This document shows, piece by piece, positions 1-8,319 of a DNA stretch of 64,000 bases. The notes beneath the pieces were generated by a model, which had not been told where the DNA came from, did no database searches, and saw only the letters and a program-made list of their open reading frames with translations. Both the position numbers and the translations under genes were made by a program. How positions within the stretch are numbered: position 1 is the stretch's first letter; each line of letters opens with the position of its first letter. The stretch comes from Amycolatopsis dendrobii (GTDB lineage: Bacteria > Actinomycetota > Actinomycetes > Mycobacteriales > Pseudonocardiaceae): the NCBI RefSeq assembly GCF_014145675.1, contig NZ_JACGZW010000015.1:62001-126000 (forward strand), given 5' to 3'.

Positions 1-79
1 ACCGGGTTCCTCCGCGTGCCGACGCGTGTGCGCTCTTACTCTCGCGGGGCGCACCCGCGTCGTCAAGGTGAGCAGACCC

Positions 80-319
80 TCACGCGGGCTTGCTTTCGTC
101 CCCGATCCGAGGGAAGGGCGCGGTGGAGAAGAGCACCTCCACCGCGACCTCGAAGAACTCCGCGATCCGCAACGCCAGGTACAGGCTCGGGCTGTACTCG
201 CCGCGCTCCAGGTACCCGATGGTCTGGTAGTGCACGCCGAGCGCGTCCGCGAGCTGCCGCCGCGAGATGCCGCGTTCGGCGCGCAGCACCGCGATGCGGT
301 TGTAGACGTTTTCGCTCAC
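80..319 (-). CDS. XRE-family HTH transcriptional regulator
   Basis: A 79-residue protein that is essentially a single Cro/C1-type helix-turn-helix (about residues 8-62), with the usual order of an RAERG turn, QLADALGVHYQTIGYLERGEYSPSL as recognition and scaffold helices, and a short tail. It has no sensor domain, so it is probably a small DNA-binding regulator of the YozG/HipB-like short XRE type. The start is GTG. It lies 6 bp downstream of the permease gene on the same strand and so is probably the last gene of the ABC operon, where it may regulate the transporter. The function of the pair is not visible in the sequence. Confidence 0.85.
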   Translation of the reverse strand: MSENVYNRIAVLRAERGISRRQLADALGVHYQTIGYLERGEYSPSLYLALRIAEFFEVAVEVLFSTAPFPRIGDESKPA

Positions 320-325
320 CGCGCC

Positions 326-1180
326 TCACACACGCTGAAGTGCCCTTTCCCTTCGCGCCGCCACCGACGACCCCGATTCGCGCCGGGCCATCCGCTTCAG
401 CAGGATCGGGGCCAGCGCCAATCCGATCACGGCCCACGCGAGCAGCACCCCCAGGGTCGCCCACGGCCGCCAGGACTGCCCGATTTCGACGACGACCGCC
501 TGGCCGGGCAGCAGAGCCGAGCGCATGCCGAGCCCGAGCCAGTACATCGGGAACACCTGCGCGACGTCCTGCAGCCAGCCCGGCAGCGCGGTGATCGGGT
601 AGAAGATCCCGGAGATCGCGCCGAGCCCGAACATCGGCAGCACGACCAGGGCCATCATCCGCGGGCTCTGGATCAGCGAGCCGATCGCCGCGCCGATCGG
701 CATGGTCGCGACCAGGCCGGCGGCGAGCACCCACAGCAGGTTCAGGATCGAGAAGAACCCGTCCGGGGCGAGTCCGGGGAACAGGAACAGCGACGGCACC
801 AGCATCACGACGATGCCCGCGACCTGCACCATCGAGAACGTCGTGATCTTGCCGATGAGGTAGCCGAGCATTCCGTTCGGCGTCGCCTTGGCGCGCAGCA
901 GCGTGCCGTCTTCGCGATCGACGATCAGCGCGCCCGCGACAGCGGACAGGCCGTTGAACACGATGCCCGCGCCGATCACGCTCGGCACGGTCGCGGTGCC
1001 CAGCGAGAACGAGGTGCCCGGCAGCTGCGCGCCGCGCATGAAGAAGAGCGCGCCGAAGATCATCGCCAGCCACACGAGCTGGCCGAGCAGGTCGTCTCGG
1101 TTCGTCCACTGCTGGCGGAATTCGATGAACCCGCGGCGGAGTCCCGCCCGTGCCGCGGTCCGCTGTGCCGACGCCGTCAC
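326..1180 (-). CDS. ABC-2 type transporter permease
   Basis: A 284-residue membrane protein with about six hydrophobic segments: residues 35-50, 65-85, 110-135, 145-170, 176-200 and 238-262. This is the layout of ABC-2 (DrrB/NodJ-like) export permeases. A loop with VDREDGTLLRAKATPNG, followed by a long hydrophobic segment, is typical of the family. The GTG start overlaps the stop of the ATP-binding gene by 4 bp (GTGA), so the two are translationally coupled and form one exporter. The substrate cannot be told from the sequence; relatives export drugs, lipids or antibiotics. Confidence 0.88.
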   Translation of the reverse strand: MTASAQRTAARAGLRRGFIEFRQQWTNRDDLLGQLVWLAMIFGALFFMRGAQLPGTSFSLGTATVPSVIGAGIVFNGLSAVAGALIVDREDGTLLRAKATPNGMLGYLIGKITTFSMVQVAGIVVMLVPSLFLFPGLAPDGFFSILNLLWVLAAGLVATMPIGAAIGSLIQSPRMMALVVLPMFGLGAISGIFYPITALPGWLQDVAQVFPMYWLGLGMRSALLPGQAVVVEIGQSWRPWATLGVLLAWAVIGLALAPILLKRMARRESGSSVAARRERALQRV

Positions 1181-2082
1181 CGCGCACCTGCCTCGGCGAG
1201 CCCGGACTCCGCGCGCTGCACGAGGGTCAGGTAGGTCTCCTCCAGCGACGCGCGCCGGACCTCCAGGTCGGCGACTGCTTCGCCGTGCTGCTTGAACAAC
1301 TCGTACACGTACTTCGTCGCCTCCGTGGTCGAGTGCACGAATCGCTGCCCGTCGATGCTCCAGCGCACCTCGGCCTCGCCGGCGATCTGCCTGCTCAGCT
1401 GGTCCGGAGACCCGTCGGCGACGATGTGGCCACCGCTCAGGATCAGGATCCGGTCGGCGAGCTTCTCGGCCTCGTCGAGGTCGTGGGTGGTGAGCAGGAT
1501 CGTGGTGGCGTCGTCGGCGAGCCGGTGCACGAGCTCGTGGAAATCGCGTCTCGCCTGCGGATCGAATCCGGCGGTCGGCTCGTCGAGGAACAGCAGCTCG
1601 GGACGGCCGACGATGCCGATCGCCACGTCCAGCCTGCGCCGCTGCCCGCCGGACAGCATCCGGATCTTCTTGCCCGCGTGCTCGCTGAGCCCGACCGCCT
1701 CGATCAGCTCGTCGGTGTCCCACGGGCGGCGGATCCGATCGGTGGAGTACGGCGCGTAGTACGACCCGAGCAGGTCGAGCAGCTCGCGCACGCGCCATTT
1801 GCCGTGGTCGCGCCAGGATTGCAGGACGACCCCCAGCCGCGCCCGCCAGTCCTCGCCGCCGCGCGCCGGGTCGGTGCCCAGCACGGACACCTCGCCCGCG
1901 GACCGCATGCGGAACCCCTCGAGGATTTCGATCGTCGTGGTCTTGCCCGCCCCGTTCGGGCCGAGCAGGCACAGCACCTCGCCGCGGTGCGCGGTGAACG
2001 ACGTGCCGTGCAGCACGTCGTTCGCGCCGTAGCGCATGCGTAAGCCTTCGACGCGGAGCACGGTGTCCGCTTGATCTCTCAT
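1177..2082 (-). CDS. ABC transporter ATP-binding protein (DrrA-like)
   Basis: A 301-residue ATPase with Walker A GPNGAGKT (41-48), signature LSGGQ (143-147), Walker B LLFLDEPT (163-170) and an H-loop in LLTTHDLDEAEKLADR. The C-terminal ~70 residues form the extra domain typical of ABC-2 exporters of the DrrA/CcmA class. It energises the permease encoded just downstream. The ATG start follows a GGGGGT stretch. It is divergent from cobG across a short region that holds a 20-bp inverted repeat, a possible site for the XRE regulator of the same operon. The transported compound is unknown. Confidence 0.92.
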   Translation of the reverse strand: MRDQADTVLRVEGLRMRYGANDVLHGTSFTAHRGEVLCLLGPNGAGKTTTIEILEGFRMRSAGEVSVLGTDPARGGEDWRARLGVVLQSWRDHGKWRVRELLDLLGSYYAPYSTDRIRRPWDTDELIEAVGLSEHAGKKIRMLSGGQRRRLDVAIGIVGRPELLFLDEPTAGFDPQARRDFHELVHRLADDATTILLTTHDLDEAEKLADRILILSGGHIVADGSPDQLSRQIAGEAEVRWSIDGQRFVHSTTEATKYVYELFKQHGEAVADLEVRRASLEETYLTLVQRAESGLAEAGAR

Positions 2083-2113
2083 TGGATGACCCCCATCCTG
2101 CCTGTACGATGGA

Positions 2114-2133
2114 ATGTAGCAGATGTACTACAT
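2114..2133. promoter_or_regulatory. Inverted repeat in the ABC/cobG divergent promoter
   Basis: ATGTAG-N8-CTACAT, 6-bp perfect arms. The right half also contains the odd palindrome ATGTA-C-TACAT. It lies 32 bp upstream of the ABC ATPase start and about 45 bp upstream of cobG, in a locally AT-richer stretch. It is a plausible operator for the XRE protein encoded in the ABC operon; this assignment is inference from position only. Confidence 0.4.
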
Positions 2134-2178
2134 ACGATCGCAAGCCTGTTAAAACTGCCGCGGGTTACAGTGAGCGCC

Positions 2179-3303
2179 ATGTCCAGCCCTGCCCGCGTGC
2201 GCGCCGACGCCTGCCCTGGAGTCTTCGCGACGCACGACGCGGCGGACGGGCCGCTCGCCAGGGTCCGGCTTCCCGGCGGCGTGGTGAGCGCGGATCGGTT
2301 GCGGGCGTTGGCTTCTTGTGCGGAAGACCTCGGCGACGGCGACGTCCACCTGACCTCGCGCGCGAACGTCCAGTTGCGCGGCGTGCACCGGCCGGGCTTG
2401 GCCGGACGGCTGACGGAAGCCGGGCTGTTGCCGTCGCCGAGTCACGAACGCGTGCGGAACGTGCTGGCCTCGCCGTTGAGCGGGGTGCGCGGCGGGCTCG
2501 CCGACGTCCGCGGCCTTTCCGCGACGCTGGATCGTGCGTTGTGCGCGCGGCCGGAACTCGCGGAGTTGCCGGGACGGTTTCTGTTCGGGTTCGACGACGG
2601 GCGCGGCGACGTCGTGGGCACGGACGTGTGCTGGCGCGCGATCGGTTCGACGACCGGAGCGGTACTGCTGGCGGGCGCTGATTCCGGCTGGCTGGTGCCG
2701 CGGGACGAGGCGGTGTCCGCGCTGCTCACGGTGGCGGAAGCGTTTGCGCGCACGCGCGGGTCGGCGTGGCGGATCGGGGAACTGGCCGATCCTTCGGCGC
2801 TGCTCCCGGACGGTCACCGGGAAGCGCCCCAAGCGCGGCCGACGCGGATCGACCCGACGGTCGGCAGGATCCGGCGCGACGACGGCGGCGACGCGGTCGG
2901 GGTCGCACCTCGATTCGGCCAGTTGACGGCCGCCCAGTTGCGCGCGCTGGCTGACTTCGGCGACGCCGTGGTCACGCCGTGGCGTTCGGTCCTGCTGCCC
3001 GGCGGCGCGGACGTCGAACGCCTGCACGCGGCGGGGCTCTCGACGGATCCGGCGACGGCGGAGCTTAGCGCCTGCGTCGGCGCGCCGGGGTGTGCGAAGT
3101 CTCTCGCCGACGTCCGGGCGGACGCGGCGACACTGGTCGCGGACGGGGAGCGGGTGCACGTCTCGGGCTGTGCACGGCGGTGCGGACGACCGTCCGGCGC
3201 CCACCGCGACGTTGTCGCCGAACCCGGCGGCTACCGTGTCGACGGACGCTGGAGCACGGCGTCCGAGTTGGCGGATGCGTTGGCGAGAAAGGGACCTTCG
3301 TGA
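2179..3303 (+). CDS. cobG: Precorrin-3B synthase CobG
   Basis: A 374-residue member of the nitrite/sulfite reductase half-domain family. CobG oxidises precorrin-3A to precorrin-3B in the aerobic cobalamin pathway, with O2 and a 4Fe-4S cluster. The cluster ligands are visible as C299-x5-C305 and C331-x3-C335. The substrate-binding part includes LTSRANVQLRG near residue 65. The ATG start is preferred; a GTG three codons upstream is possible. The stop overlaps the cobH start (GTGA), so cobG-cobH-cobIJ is a tightly coupled operon. Its presence marks the oxygen-dependent rather than the anaerobic (cbi) route. Confidence 0.93.
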   Translation: MSSPARVRADACPGVFATHDAADGPLARVRLPGGVVSADRLRALASCAEDLGDGDVHLTSRANVQLRGVHRPGLAGRLTEAGLLPSPSHERVRNVLASPLSGVRGGLADVRGLSATLDRALCARPELAELPGRFLFGFDDGRGDVVGTDVCWRAIGSTTGAVLLAGADSGWLVPRDEAVSALLTVAEAFARTRGSAWRIGELADPSALLPDGHREAPQARPTRIDPTVGRIRRDDGGDAVGVAPRFGQLTAAQLRALADFGDAVVTPWRSVLLPGGADVERLHAAGLSTDPATAELSACVGAPGCAKSLADVRADAATLVADGERVHVSGCARRCGRPSGAHRDVVAEPGGYRVDGRWSTASELADALARKGPS

Positions 3304-3923
3304 TCGACTACCTGCGGGACGGGGCCGAGATCTACCGGCACTCGTTCGCCACGATCCGCGAAGAGGCGGACCTGGCGATCCTGCCCGACGACGTCGCGGG
3401 CGTCGCGGTCCGGATGATCCACTCCTGCGGCATGGTCGACCTGGTCGACGACCTGCGGTACTCGCTCGACGTGGTCGAGGCCGGCCGCGGCGCGCTGGAG
3501 GCGGGCGCGCCGATCCTGTGCGACGCGAAGATGATCGCCAGCGGCATCACGCGCAAACGCTTGCCCGCGGCGAACGACGTCGTGTGCACTTTGGACGACC
3601 CGAGCGTGCCCGGTCTGGCCGAACGGCTCGGCACCACGCGGTCGGCCGCGGCGCTGGAGCTGTGGCGCGACCGGCTTCCCGGTTCGGTGGTGGCGATCGG
3701 CAACGCGCCGACCGCGTTGTTCCGGTTGCTGGAACTGCTGGACGAAGGAGTCGGCGCACCGGCCGCGATCATCGGTGTGCCGGTGGGGTTTGTCGGCGCG
3801 GCCGAGTCCAAAGTGGAACTCGCGAAGCGCGCGCCCGCGCCGTATCTGGTCGTGCACGGTCGTCGTGGCGGAAGCGCGATGGCGGTCGGTGCTGTGAACG
3901 CGATTGCGAGCACGGTCGAATGA
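3300..3923 (+). CDS. cobH: Precorrin-8X methylmutase CobH
   Basis: A 207-residue protein, the normal length for CobH/CbiC. The enzyme moves a methyl group from C11 to C12 of precorrin-8X to give hydrogenobyrinic acid. The conserved MIHSCGMVD segment contains the likely catalytic histidine (H41), and the AAIIGVPVGFVGAAESK region is a family hallmark. The GTG start lies in a 4-bp overlap with cobG, and its stop overlaps the ATG of cobIJ (ATGA). Confidence 0.95.
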   Translation: MIDYLRDGAEIYRHSFATIREEADLAILPDDVAGVAVRMIHSCGMVDLVDDLRYSLDVVEAGRGALEAGAPILCDAKMIASGITRKRLPAANDVVCTLDDPSVPGLAERLGTTRSAAALELWRDRLPGSVVAIGNAPTALFRLLELLDEGVGAPAAIIGVPVGFVGAAESKVELAKRAPAPYLVVHGRRGGSAMAVGAVNAIASTVE

Positions 3924-5437
3924 CGGGGCGGCTGTACGGCGTCGGGCTCGGACCCGGCGATCCGGAACTGATGACGGTCAAAGCGGCGCGGCTGATCGGC
4001 GAGGCGGACGTCATCGCCTACCACAGCGCGCGGCACGGGCGCAGCATCGCGCGGTCGGTGGCTGAGCCGTACCTGCGCGAGGGGCAGCTGGAGGAGCGGC
4101 TGGTCTACCCGGTCACCACCGAGACCACCGATCATCCCGGCGGCTACGAGGGCGCGATCGCCGATTTCTACGAGCTGAGCGCGAAAAAGCTTGCCGAGCA
4201 CCTCGACGCCGGACGCGACGTGGTGCTGTTGTGCGAGGGCGACCCGTTCTTCTACGGCTCCTACATGTACATGCACGAGCGGCTCGCCGGACGGTTCGAG
4301 GCCGAGGTGGTGCCCGGCGTGACGTCGGTGAGCGCGGCGGCCTCGGTGCTCGGCCGTCCGTTGGTGCAGCGGGACGAAGTGCTCACGGTGCTGCCAGGAA
4401 CGTTGCCAGCGCCCGAATTGGCGCGGCGGCTGGCGGACACCGAAGCGGCGGCGGTGCTGAAATTGGGCCGTACCTTCGGTTCGGTGCGGGAAGCGCTCGC
4501 GGAGTCGGGCAAGCTCGACGACGCTTGGTACATCGAGCGGGCGACCTGGGGACAGCAGCGGGTGGAACCGTTCGCGGACGTCGACCCGGAGTCGGTGCCG
4601 TATTTCTCCTTGGCGTTGCTGCCAAGTCCGGCTTACCAGTCTCGTGTGGACGGTGAACCGGCGGTTCCGGCGAGCTCTCCGGCCCCGGCGGAAGGCGGCG
4701 AGGTAGTCGTCGTCGGGCTCGGCCCGGCCGGACCGGAGTGGCTGACGCCGGAAGCGTCGGCGGAACTGGCGGCGGCGGACCACATCGTCGGCTACGGGCC
4801 GTATGTCGCGCGGGTTCCGCAGCGAGCGGGGCAGCAGCGGCACGCCTCGGGGAACCGGGTCGAGGCGGACCGGGCGGTCGAGGCGTTGCAGTTGGCCGCG
4901 ACCGGCGCGCGGGTGGCCGTGGTGTCGTCCGGCGATCCGGGTGTGTTCGCGATGGCTTCGGCGGTGCTGGAACAAGTTTCGGCTGGCAATGGCGCCGGTG
5001 CGCGGGTACGGATCGTGCCCGGCGTGACGGCGGCGCAGGCAGCCGCGTCGCGGGTCGGTGCGCCGTTGGGACACGACTATTGCGTGCTGTCCCTTTCGGA
5101 CCGGTTGAAGCCGTGGGAGATCATCGAACGTCGCCTGGACGCGGCCGGTGCGGCGGATTTGGTGCTGGCGCTGTACAACCCGGCTTCGCGGACGCGGGTG
5201 ACGCAGCTGGCGAACGCGCGGGAAGTCCTGCTGCGGCACCGGGACCCGGGCACGCCGGTGGTGGTGGCACGGGATGTCGGCGGGCCGGAGGAGGACATCC
5301 GGGTCACCACGTTGGGCGGGCTGGATCCGGCTGCCGTGGACATGCGGTGCCTGCTGATCGTGGGCTCGTCGCGCACGGTGGTGGAGGAAGGGCCGGACGG
5401 GCGGTCGATCGTGTGGACGCCGCGGAGCTATTCCTGA
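3920..5437 (+). CDS. cobIJ: CobIJ fusion: precorrin-2 C20- and precorrin-3B C17-methyltransferase
   Basis: A 505-residue fusion of two SAM-dependent tetrapyrrole methylases. The CobI half (about 1-235) has GLGPGDPELMT, CEGDPFFYGSYMY and PGVTSVSAAASV. It methylates precorrin-2 at C20. A Pro/Ala-rich linker (about 236-250) leads to the CobJ half (about 252-505), with GLGPAGPEWLT, SSGDPGVFAMA and PGVTAAQAAASRVGAPLGHDY. That half methylates C17 and contracts the ring. The same fusion and similar length are known from mycobacteria. Translationally coupled to cobH. Its last 10 bp overlap the convergent MarR gene. Confidence 0.95.
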   Translation: MTGRLYGVGLGPGDPELMTVKAARLIGEADVIAYHSARHGRSIARSVAEPYLREGQLEERLVYPVTTETTDHPGGYEGAIADFYELSAKKLAEHLDAGRDVVLLCEGDPFFYGSYMYMHERLAGRFEAEVVPGVTSVSAAASVLGRPLVQRDEVLTVLPGTLPAPELARRLADTEAAAVLKLGRTFGSVREALAESGKLDDAWYIERATWGQQRVEPFADVDPESVPYFSLALLPSPAYQSRVDGEPAVPASSPAPAEGGEVVVVGLGPAGPEWLTPEASAELAAADHIVGYGPYVARVPQRAGQQRHASGNRVEADRAVEALQLAATGARVAVVSSGDPGVFAMASAVLEQVSAGNGAGARVRIVPGVTAAQAAASRVGAPLGHDYCVLSLSDRLKPWEIIERRLDAAGAADLVLALYNPASRTRVTQLANAREVLLRHRDPGTPVVVARDVGGPEEDIRVTTLGGLDPAAVDMRCLLIVGSSRTVVEEGPDGRSIVWTPRSYS

Positions 5438-5856
5438 CCTTGGCGCAGTAGCCGTTCCGCCTCGGCGAGGTGGTGGGTGAGTTGTTTCCGCTGCGCGGCA
5501 CTGAGTTTCGGTGCGTGCGCGGCGAGGGCTGAGGCGATCGAACCGTCCGCGCGAGCGCGGAACATCGCGCGGGCGGACGGTTCGATTTCCAGCCTGGACT
5601 TGCGTCGATCTTTCTCGTCGGGCCGCACGCGCATGACGCCCGCGTCCGCCATCCGGTGCGTGATCCGGGAGACGAGACTCTGCGCCAGCCCGGTCCGGCG
5701 GGTCACGTCGCTGATGGTCGCGCCCGGGTTTCGCGAGACGTCTTCGACCACCGCCAGTTCTCCCGCGTTGACGTGCTCCGCACCGGTGTTCCCGGTGCTG
5801 GCCAGGGCGATCTCGCGCAGGTTGCGGGCGAGGAGGTGCAGGTCGGCGGCGCGCAT
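5428..5856 (-). CDS. MarR-family transcriptional regulator
   Basis: A 142-residue winged-helix protein. Residues around GATISDVTRRTGLAQSLVSRITHRMADAGVMRVRPDEKDRRKSRLEI give the MarR recognition helix and wing with the DxRxxR-type motif. An in-frame TTG 12 bp upstream would place the start inside the operator, so the ATG is preferred. It is divergent from a small membrane protein gene, and two perfect palindromes lie between them, so it very likely represses itself and that gene. The ligand is unknown. Confidence 0.88.
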   Translation of the reverse strand: MRAADLHLLARNLREIALASTGNTGAEHVNAGELAVVEDVSRNPGATISDVTRRTGLAQSLVSRITHRMADAGVMRVRPDEKDRRKSRLEIEPSARAMFRARADGSIASALAAHAPKLSAAQRKQLTHHLAEAERLLRQGQE

Positions 5857-5867
5857 GGCCCTATTCA

Positions 5868-5905
5868 ATCACTAGTGATACATTCGAAGAAGTATCACTA
5901 GTGAT
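5868..5905. promoter_or_regulatory. Twin palindromic operator, probable MarR binding sites
   Basis: Two identical perfect 12-bp palindromes, ATCACTAGTGAT, at 5868-5879 and 5894-5905, 26 bp centre to centre. They are extended to an overall inverted repeat by flanking AC and GT. They lie between the divergent marR-type and membrane protein genes and reach to within a few bases of both start codons. The spacing puts the two sites on nearly the same helical face. Assignment to the adjacent MarR protein is inference from position and symmetry. Confidence 0.75.
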
Positions 5906-5915
5906 GGAGTTGGCG

Positions 5916-6407
5916 ATGGTCGACGACGTGCTGATCGCGGTCGTGGTCGGGTTCCTGATCGTGCGGCAGTTCCAGTGGCGCTCCGCCGAACCGAGGCGGA
6001 TGCTGCTGATGCCGCTCCTGGTGATCGCGGTGGGGCTGGTGTACCTGGGCTTCGAGCTGGGCGAAGGGTTCCAGCGGGCGGACTGGTTGCTGGCCGGCGA
6101 GCTCGTCCTGGTCGCGGGCACCGGCACCGCGATGGGGTGCGTGACGCGGTTCCGGCAGGCTGACGGGTTGCAATATCGGCTCACCGGTGCGGGAATCGTG
6201 CTGTGGGCGCTGTTTCTCGTGATCCGCATCGGCTCGTTCGCGCTGGCGAGCGTCCTCGGCGCGCATCTGCTCGACGCGACCGGGCTGATCCTGGTCTCGT
6301 TCGGTGTCAACAGGCTCGCGGCGAGTCTCGTGGTGCGGCATCGGTCTGTCCACTATGGAGGTAAAACCCCGGCGTATGGCCAAGAGACCGCCGGAACACG
6401 TCGATGA
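5916..6407 (+). CDS. Small multipass membrane protein (CcdC/DUF1453-like)
   Basis: A 163-residue protein with four to five hydrophobic segments. Segment 1 is DDVLIAVVVGFLIV, then a basic loop with RRMLLMPLLVIAVGLVYLGF, LLAGELVLVAGTGTAMG, GIVLWALFLVIRIGSFAL and the C-terminal LLDATGLILVSFGV. The layout resembles the CcdC/DUF1453 family, but this is a weak match made by eye. The ATG is chosen because GGAG lies 6 nt upstream; earlier GTG and ATG codons fall inside the operator. Probably repressed by the divergent MarR. Its last 101 bp overlap the convergent araC-type gene. Confidence 0.7.
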   Translation: MVDDVLIAVVVGFLIVRQFQWRSAEPRRMLLMPLLVIAVGLVYLGFELGEGFQRADWLLAGELVLVAGTGTAMGCVTRFRQADGLQYRLTGAGIVLWALFLVIRIGSFALASVLGAHLLDATGLILVSFGVNRLAASLVVRHRSVHYGGKTPAYGQETAGTRR

Positions 6408-7095
6408 ACGCGCTGGTCGTGGCAAACCCGCACAGCTGCGCCACGGACGTCACTGACCGTCCCTCCACCAGCAACCGCAAGGCGTGGTACAGCCGCAGTT
6501 GCGTACGCCACTGCGGAAACGTCATGCCGGTGTCCGCGCGGAACAGCCGGGTCAGCGTCCGCCCGCTGGCACCGGCAACGCGGCCCAGTGCTTCCAGGCT
6601 GCGCGAGTCCGACGGATCGGACTCCAGCAACTGGCACACGGCGACCAACCGCGGATCATGCGCGGCGGGCACCTGCACCGGGCGTTCCGGCGCCAGGATG
6701 AGCTGGTCGAACAACACCGCCCGCATCCGGTGGCCAGCCGGGGTCGAGCGGTCCTCGCCGAGTTCGGTGTACGCGATCAGCAGTTCCCGCAGCAGCGGGG
6801 TGACCGCCAGCGCCGTCGGTTCGGTCACCGGAAGCGGGCTCAGTTCCTGCGGAAAGCCGAACAGATGCAGCCGCGTGACGCCGTATGCGCGGTGGGAATG
6901 CACGGTGCCCGCCGGAATCCACAGTGCCCGGTGCGCGGGCGCGATCCACCGCGACTGGTCTGTGTGCACGGCCAGCACACCGCTGCTGGCATAGACGATC
7001 TGGTGTTCGTCGTGCCAGTGCTCGGCAATGCTCGCGGTGGCCGCCAGGTCGCGGGTGTTCGTGGGCGCGGTCGGCAGATGGCCGGAAATCGACAC
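6307..7095 (-). CDS. AraC-family transcriptional regulator
   Basis: A 262-residue protein with an N-terminal cupin-like sensor part (HWHDEHQIVYASSGVLAV, near residue 30) and a C-terminal double HTH. The second HTH carries the hallmark SVTSVAQLCGFATTSAFIDVFRRSLGHTPGFY. It is divergent from an MFS pump gene with a 24-bp inverted repeat over the start codon, the usual layout of a local activator/repressor and its exporter. The start is GTG. The 3' end runs 101 bp into the convergent membrane protein gene. Confidence 0.9.
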   Translation of the reverse strand: MSISGHLPTAPTNTRDLAATASIAEHWHDEHQIVYASSGVLAVHTDQSRWIAPAHRALWIPAGTVHSHRAYGVTRLHLFGFPQELSPLPVTEPTALAVTPLLRELLIAYTELGEDRSTPAGHRMRAVLFDQLILAPERPVQVPAAHDPRLVAVCQLLESDPSDSRSLEALGRVAGASGRTLTRLFRADTGMTFPQWRTQLRLYHALRLLVEGRSVTSVAQLCGFATTSAFIDVFRRSLGHTPGFYLHSGQTDAAPRDSPRAC

Positions 7096-7118
7096 AATTC
7101 GGCATAATAACGGAATTG
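7095..7118. promoter_or_regulatory. Inverted repeat between the araC-type and MFS genes
   Basis: CAATTC-N12-GAATTG, perfect 6-bp arms, in an AT-rich island of an otherwise GC-rich segment. It starts at the regulator's GTG codon and lies about 30 bp upstream of the transporter start. CATAAT inside the spacer could serve as a -10 element. Probable binding site of the AraC-type protein, by position. Confidence 0.45.
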
Positions 7119-7149
7119 CGAAGGCTGCCGCGGGTCTGACGATGATCGG

Positions 7150-8319
7150 GTGACGACAACTCTCCCCGCCCCGGTCCGCGCCGCGCGCTGGCCGATGCCG
7201 CTGATGGTGATCGGCCACGCGGTCGACGACCTCTACCAGGGCGCGGTCCCCGCGCTCGTCCCGTTCCTCGTCGCCGAGCGGCATTACGGTTATCTCGCCG
7301 CGGCCGGGATCACGGTGGCCGCGACGTTGCTGTCTTCGGTGGTCCAGCCGCTCTTCGGCGTGCTGACCGACCGGCGGCCGATGCCGTGGCTCGTGCCGGT
7401 CGGGATGACGGTCGCGGGGGCCGGGATCGGGCTGTCCGGGCTCGCCGATTCCTACGCGCTGACCTGGCTCGCGATCGCGCTGTCCGGCCTCGGCGTCGCC
7501 GCCTATCACCCGGAGTCGGCGCGGATCGCCCGCCGGATCGCCGGCGACGGGCACGTCGGGATGAGCTGGTTCTCCTTGGGCGGCAACGTCGGGTTCGCGT
7601 TCGGGCCGATCGTCGTCACCCCGGTGCTGCAAGCGGGCGGGCTCGGCGCGACGCCGTATCTGGTGCTGCCCGCGCTCGTCGCCGGGGTGGTCATCGCCGC
7701 GTTGTTCCGGCGGATGAGCGACCTGCATTCCGGGGCGCATCGGAGGGCACCCGCCGGGCGCGACGACTGGCGGCAGTTCGGCTGGCTGACCGTCGTGGTC
7801 GTCGGACGCTCCATCGCGGCCTTCTCGCTCAACACCTTCCTCGCCATCTGGGTCACGCAGCGAACCGGCAGCGTGTTCGCCGGGGAAGTGGCGTTGGTGG
7901 TGCTGTTCGGCGTCGGTGCGCTGGGCACGCTGCTCGGCGGGGTGCTGGCCGGACGCTGGGGCCGGATCCGGACGGTCCGCGTTTCGTACGCGGCGGCGGT
8001 GCCCGCGGTCGCCGGGATCGCGCTCATGCCGGGGTACGGCGTGTTTCCGCCGGTCGCGCTCGCGGCGGTGGCGTTGTATGTGCCGTTCTCGCTGCATGTG
8101 ACGCTGGGGCAGGACTACTTGCCGAACCGGCTGGGCACCGCCAGCGGGGTGACGCTCGGGCTGGCCGTCAGCGTCGGCGGAGTGGTCGCGCCTGTGGTGG
8201 GGGCACTCGCCAACGCGGCCGGGTTGCAGTGGGCGTTGCTGGCGCTCGCGGTGCTGCCCGCGGTGTCGGTGTTCGCCGCGCGGCGGCTACGAGAACCACA
8301 GCGCGAGCCGCGGGATTAG
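7150..8319 (+). CDS. MFS transporter, fosmidomycin-resistance (Fsr) type
   Basis: A 389-residue major facilitator with 12 hydrophobic segments. The N-terminus IGHAVDDLYQGAVPALVPFL and the LSGLGVAAYHPESARIARR motif are characteristic of the Fsr branch (DHA1-like drug:H+ antiporters). It is expected in the cytoplasmic membrane as a drug or metabolite exporter. The GTG start is set by upstream stops. The divergent AraC-type gene suggests induced expression. Its stop overlaps the convergent emb stop by 4 bp. Confidence 0.87.
   Translation: MTTTLPAPVRAARWPMPLMVIGHAVDDLYQGAVPALVPFLVAERHYGYLAAAGITVAATLLSSVVQPLFGVLTDRRPMPWLVPVGMTVAGAGIGLSGLADSYALTWLAIALSGLGVAAYHPESARIARRIAGDGHVGMSWFSLGGNVGFAFGPIVVTPVLQAGGLGATPYLVLPALVAGVVIAALFRRMSDLHSGAHRRAPAGRDDWRQFGWLTVVVVGRSIAAFSLNTFLAIWVTQRTGSVFAGEVALVVLFGVGALGTLLGGVLAGRWGRIRTVRVSYAAAVPAVAGIALMPGYGVFPPVALAAVALYVPFSLHVTLGQDYLPNRLGTASGVTLGLAVSVGGVVAPVVGALANAAGLQWALLALAVLPAVSVFAARRLREPQREPRD

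Noticed and set aside
2083..2178. Cobalamin riboswitch ahead of cobG
   Set aside because: The leader is under 100 nt and has no B12 box or the expected multi-stem core. A covariance-model search would decide.
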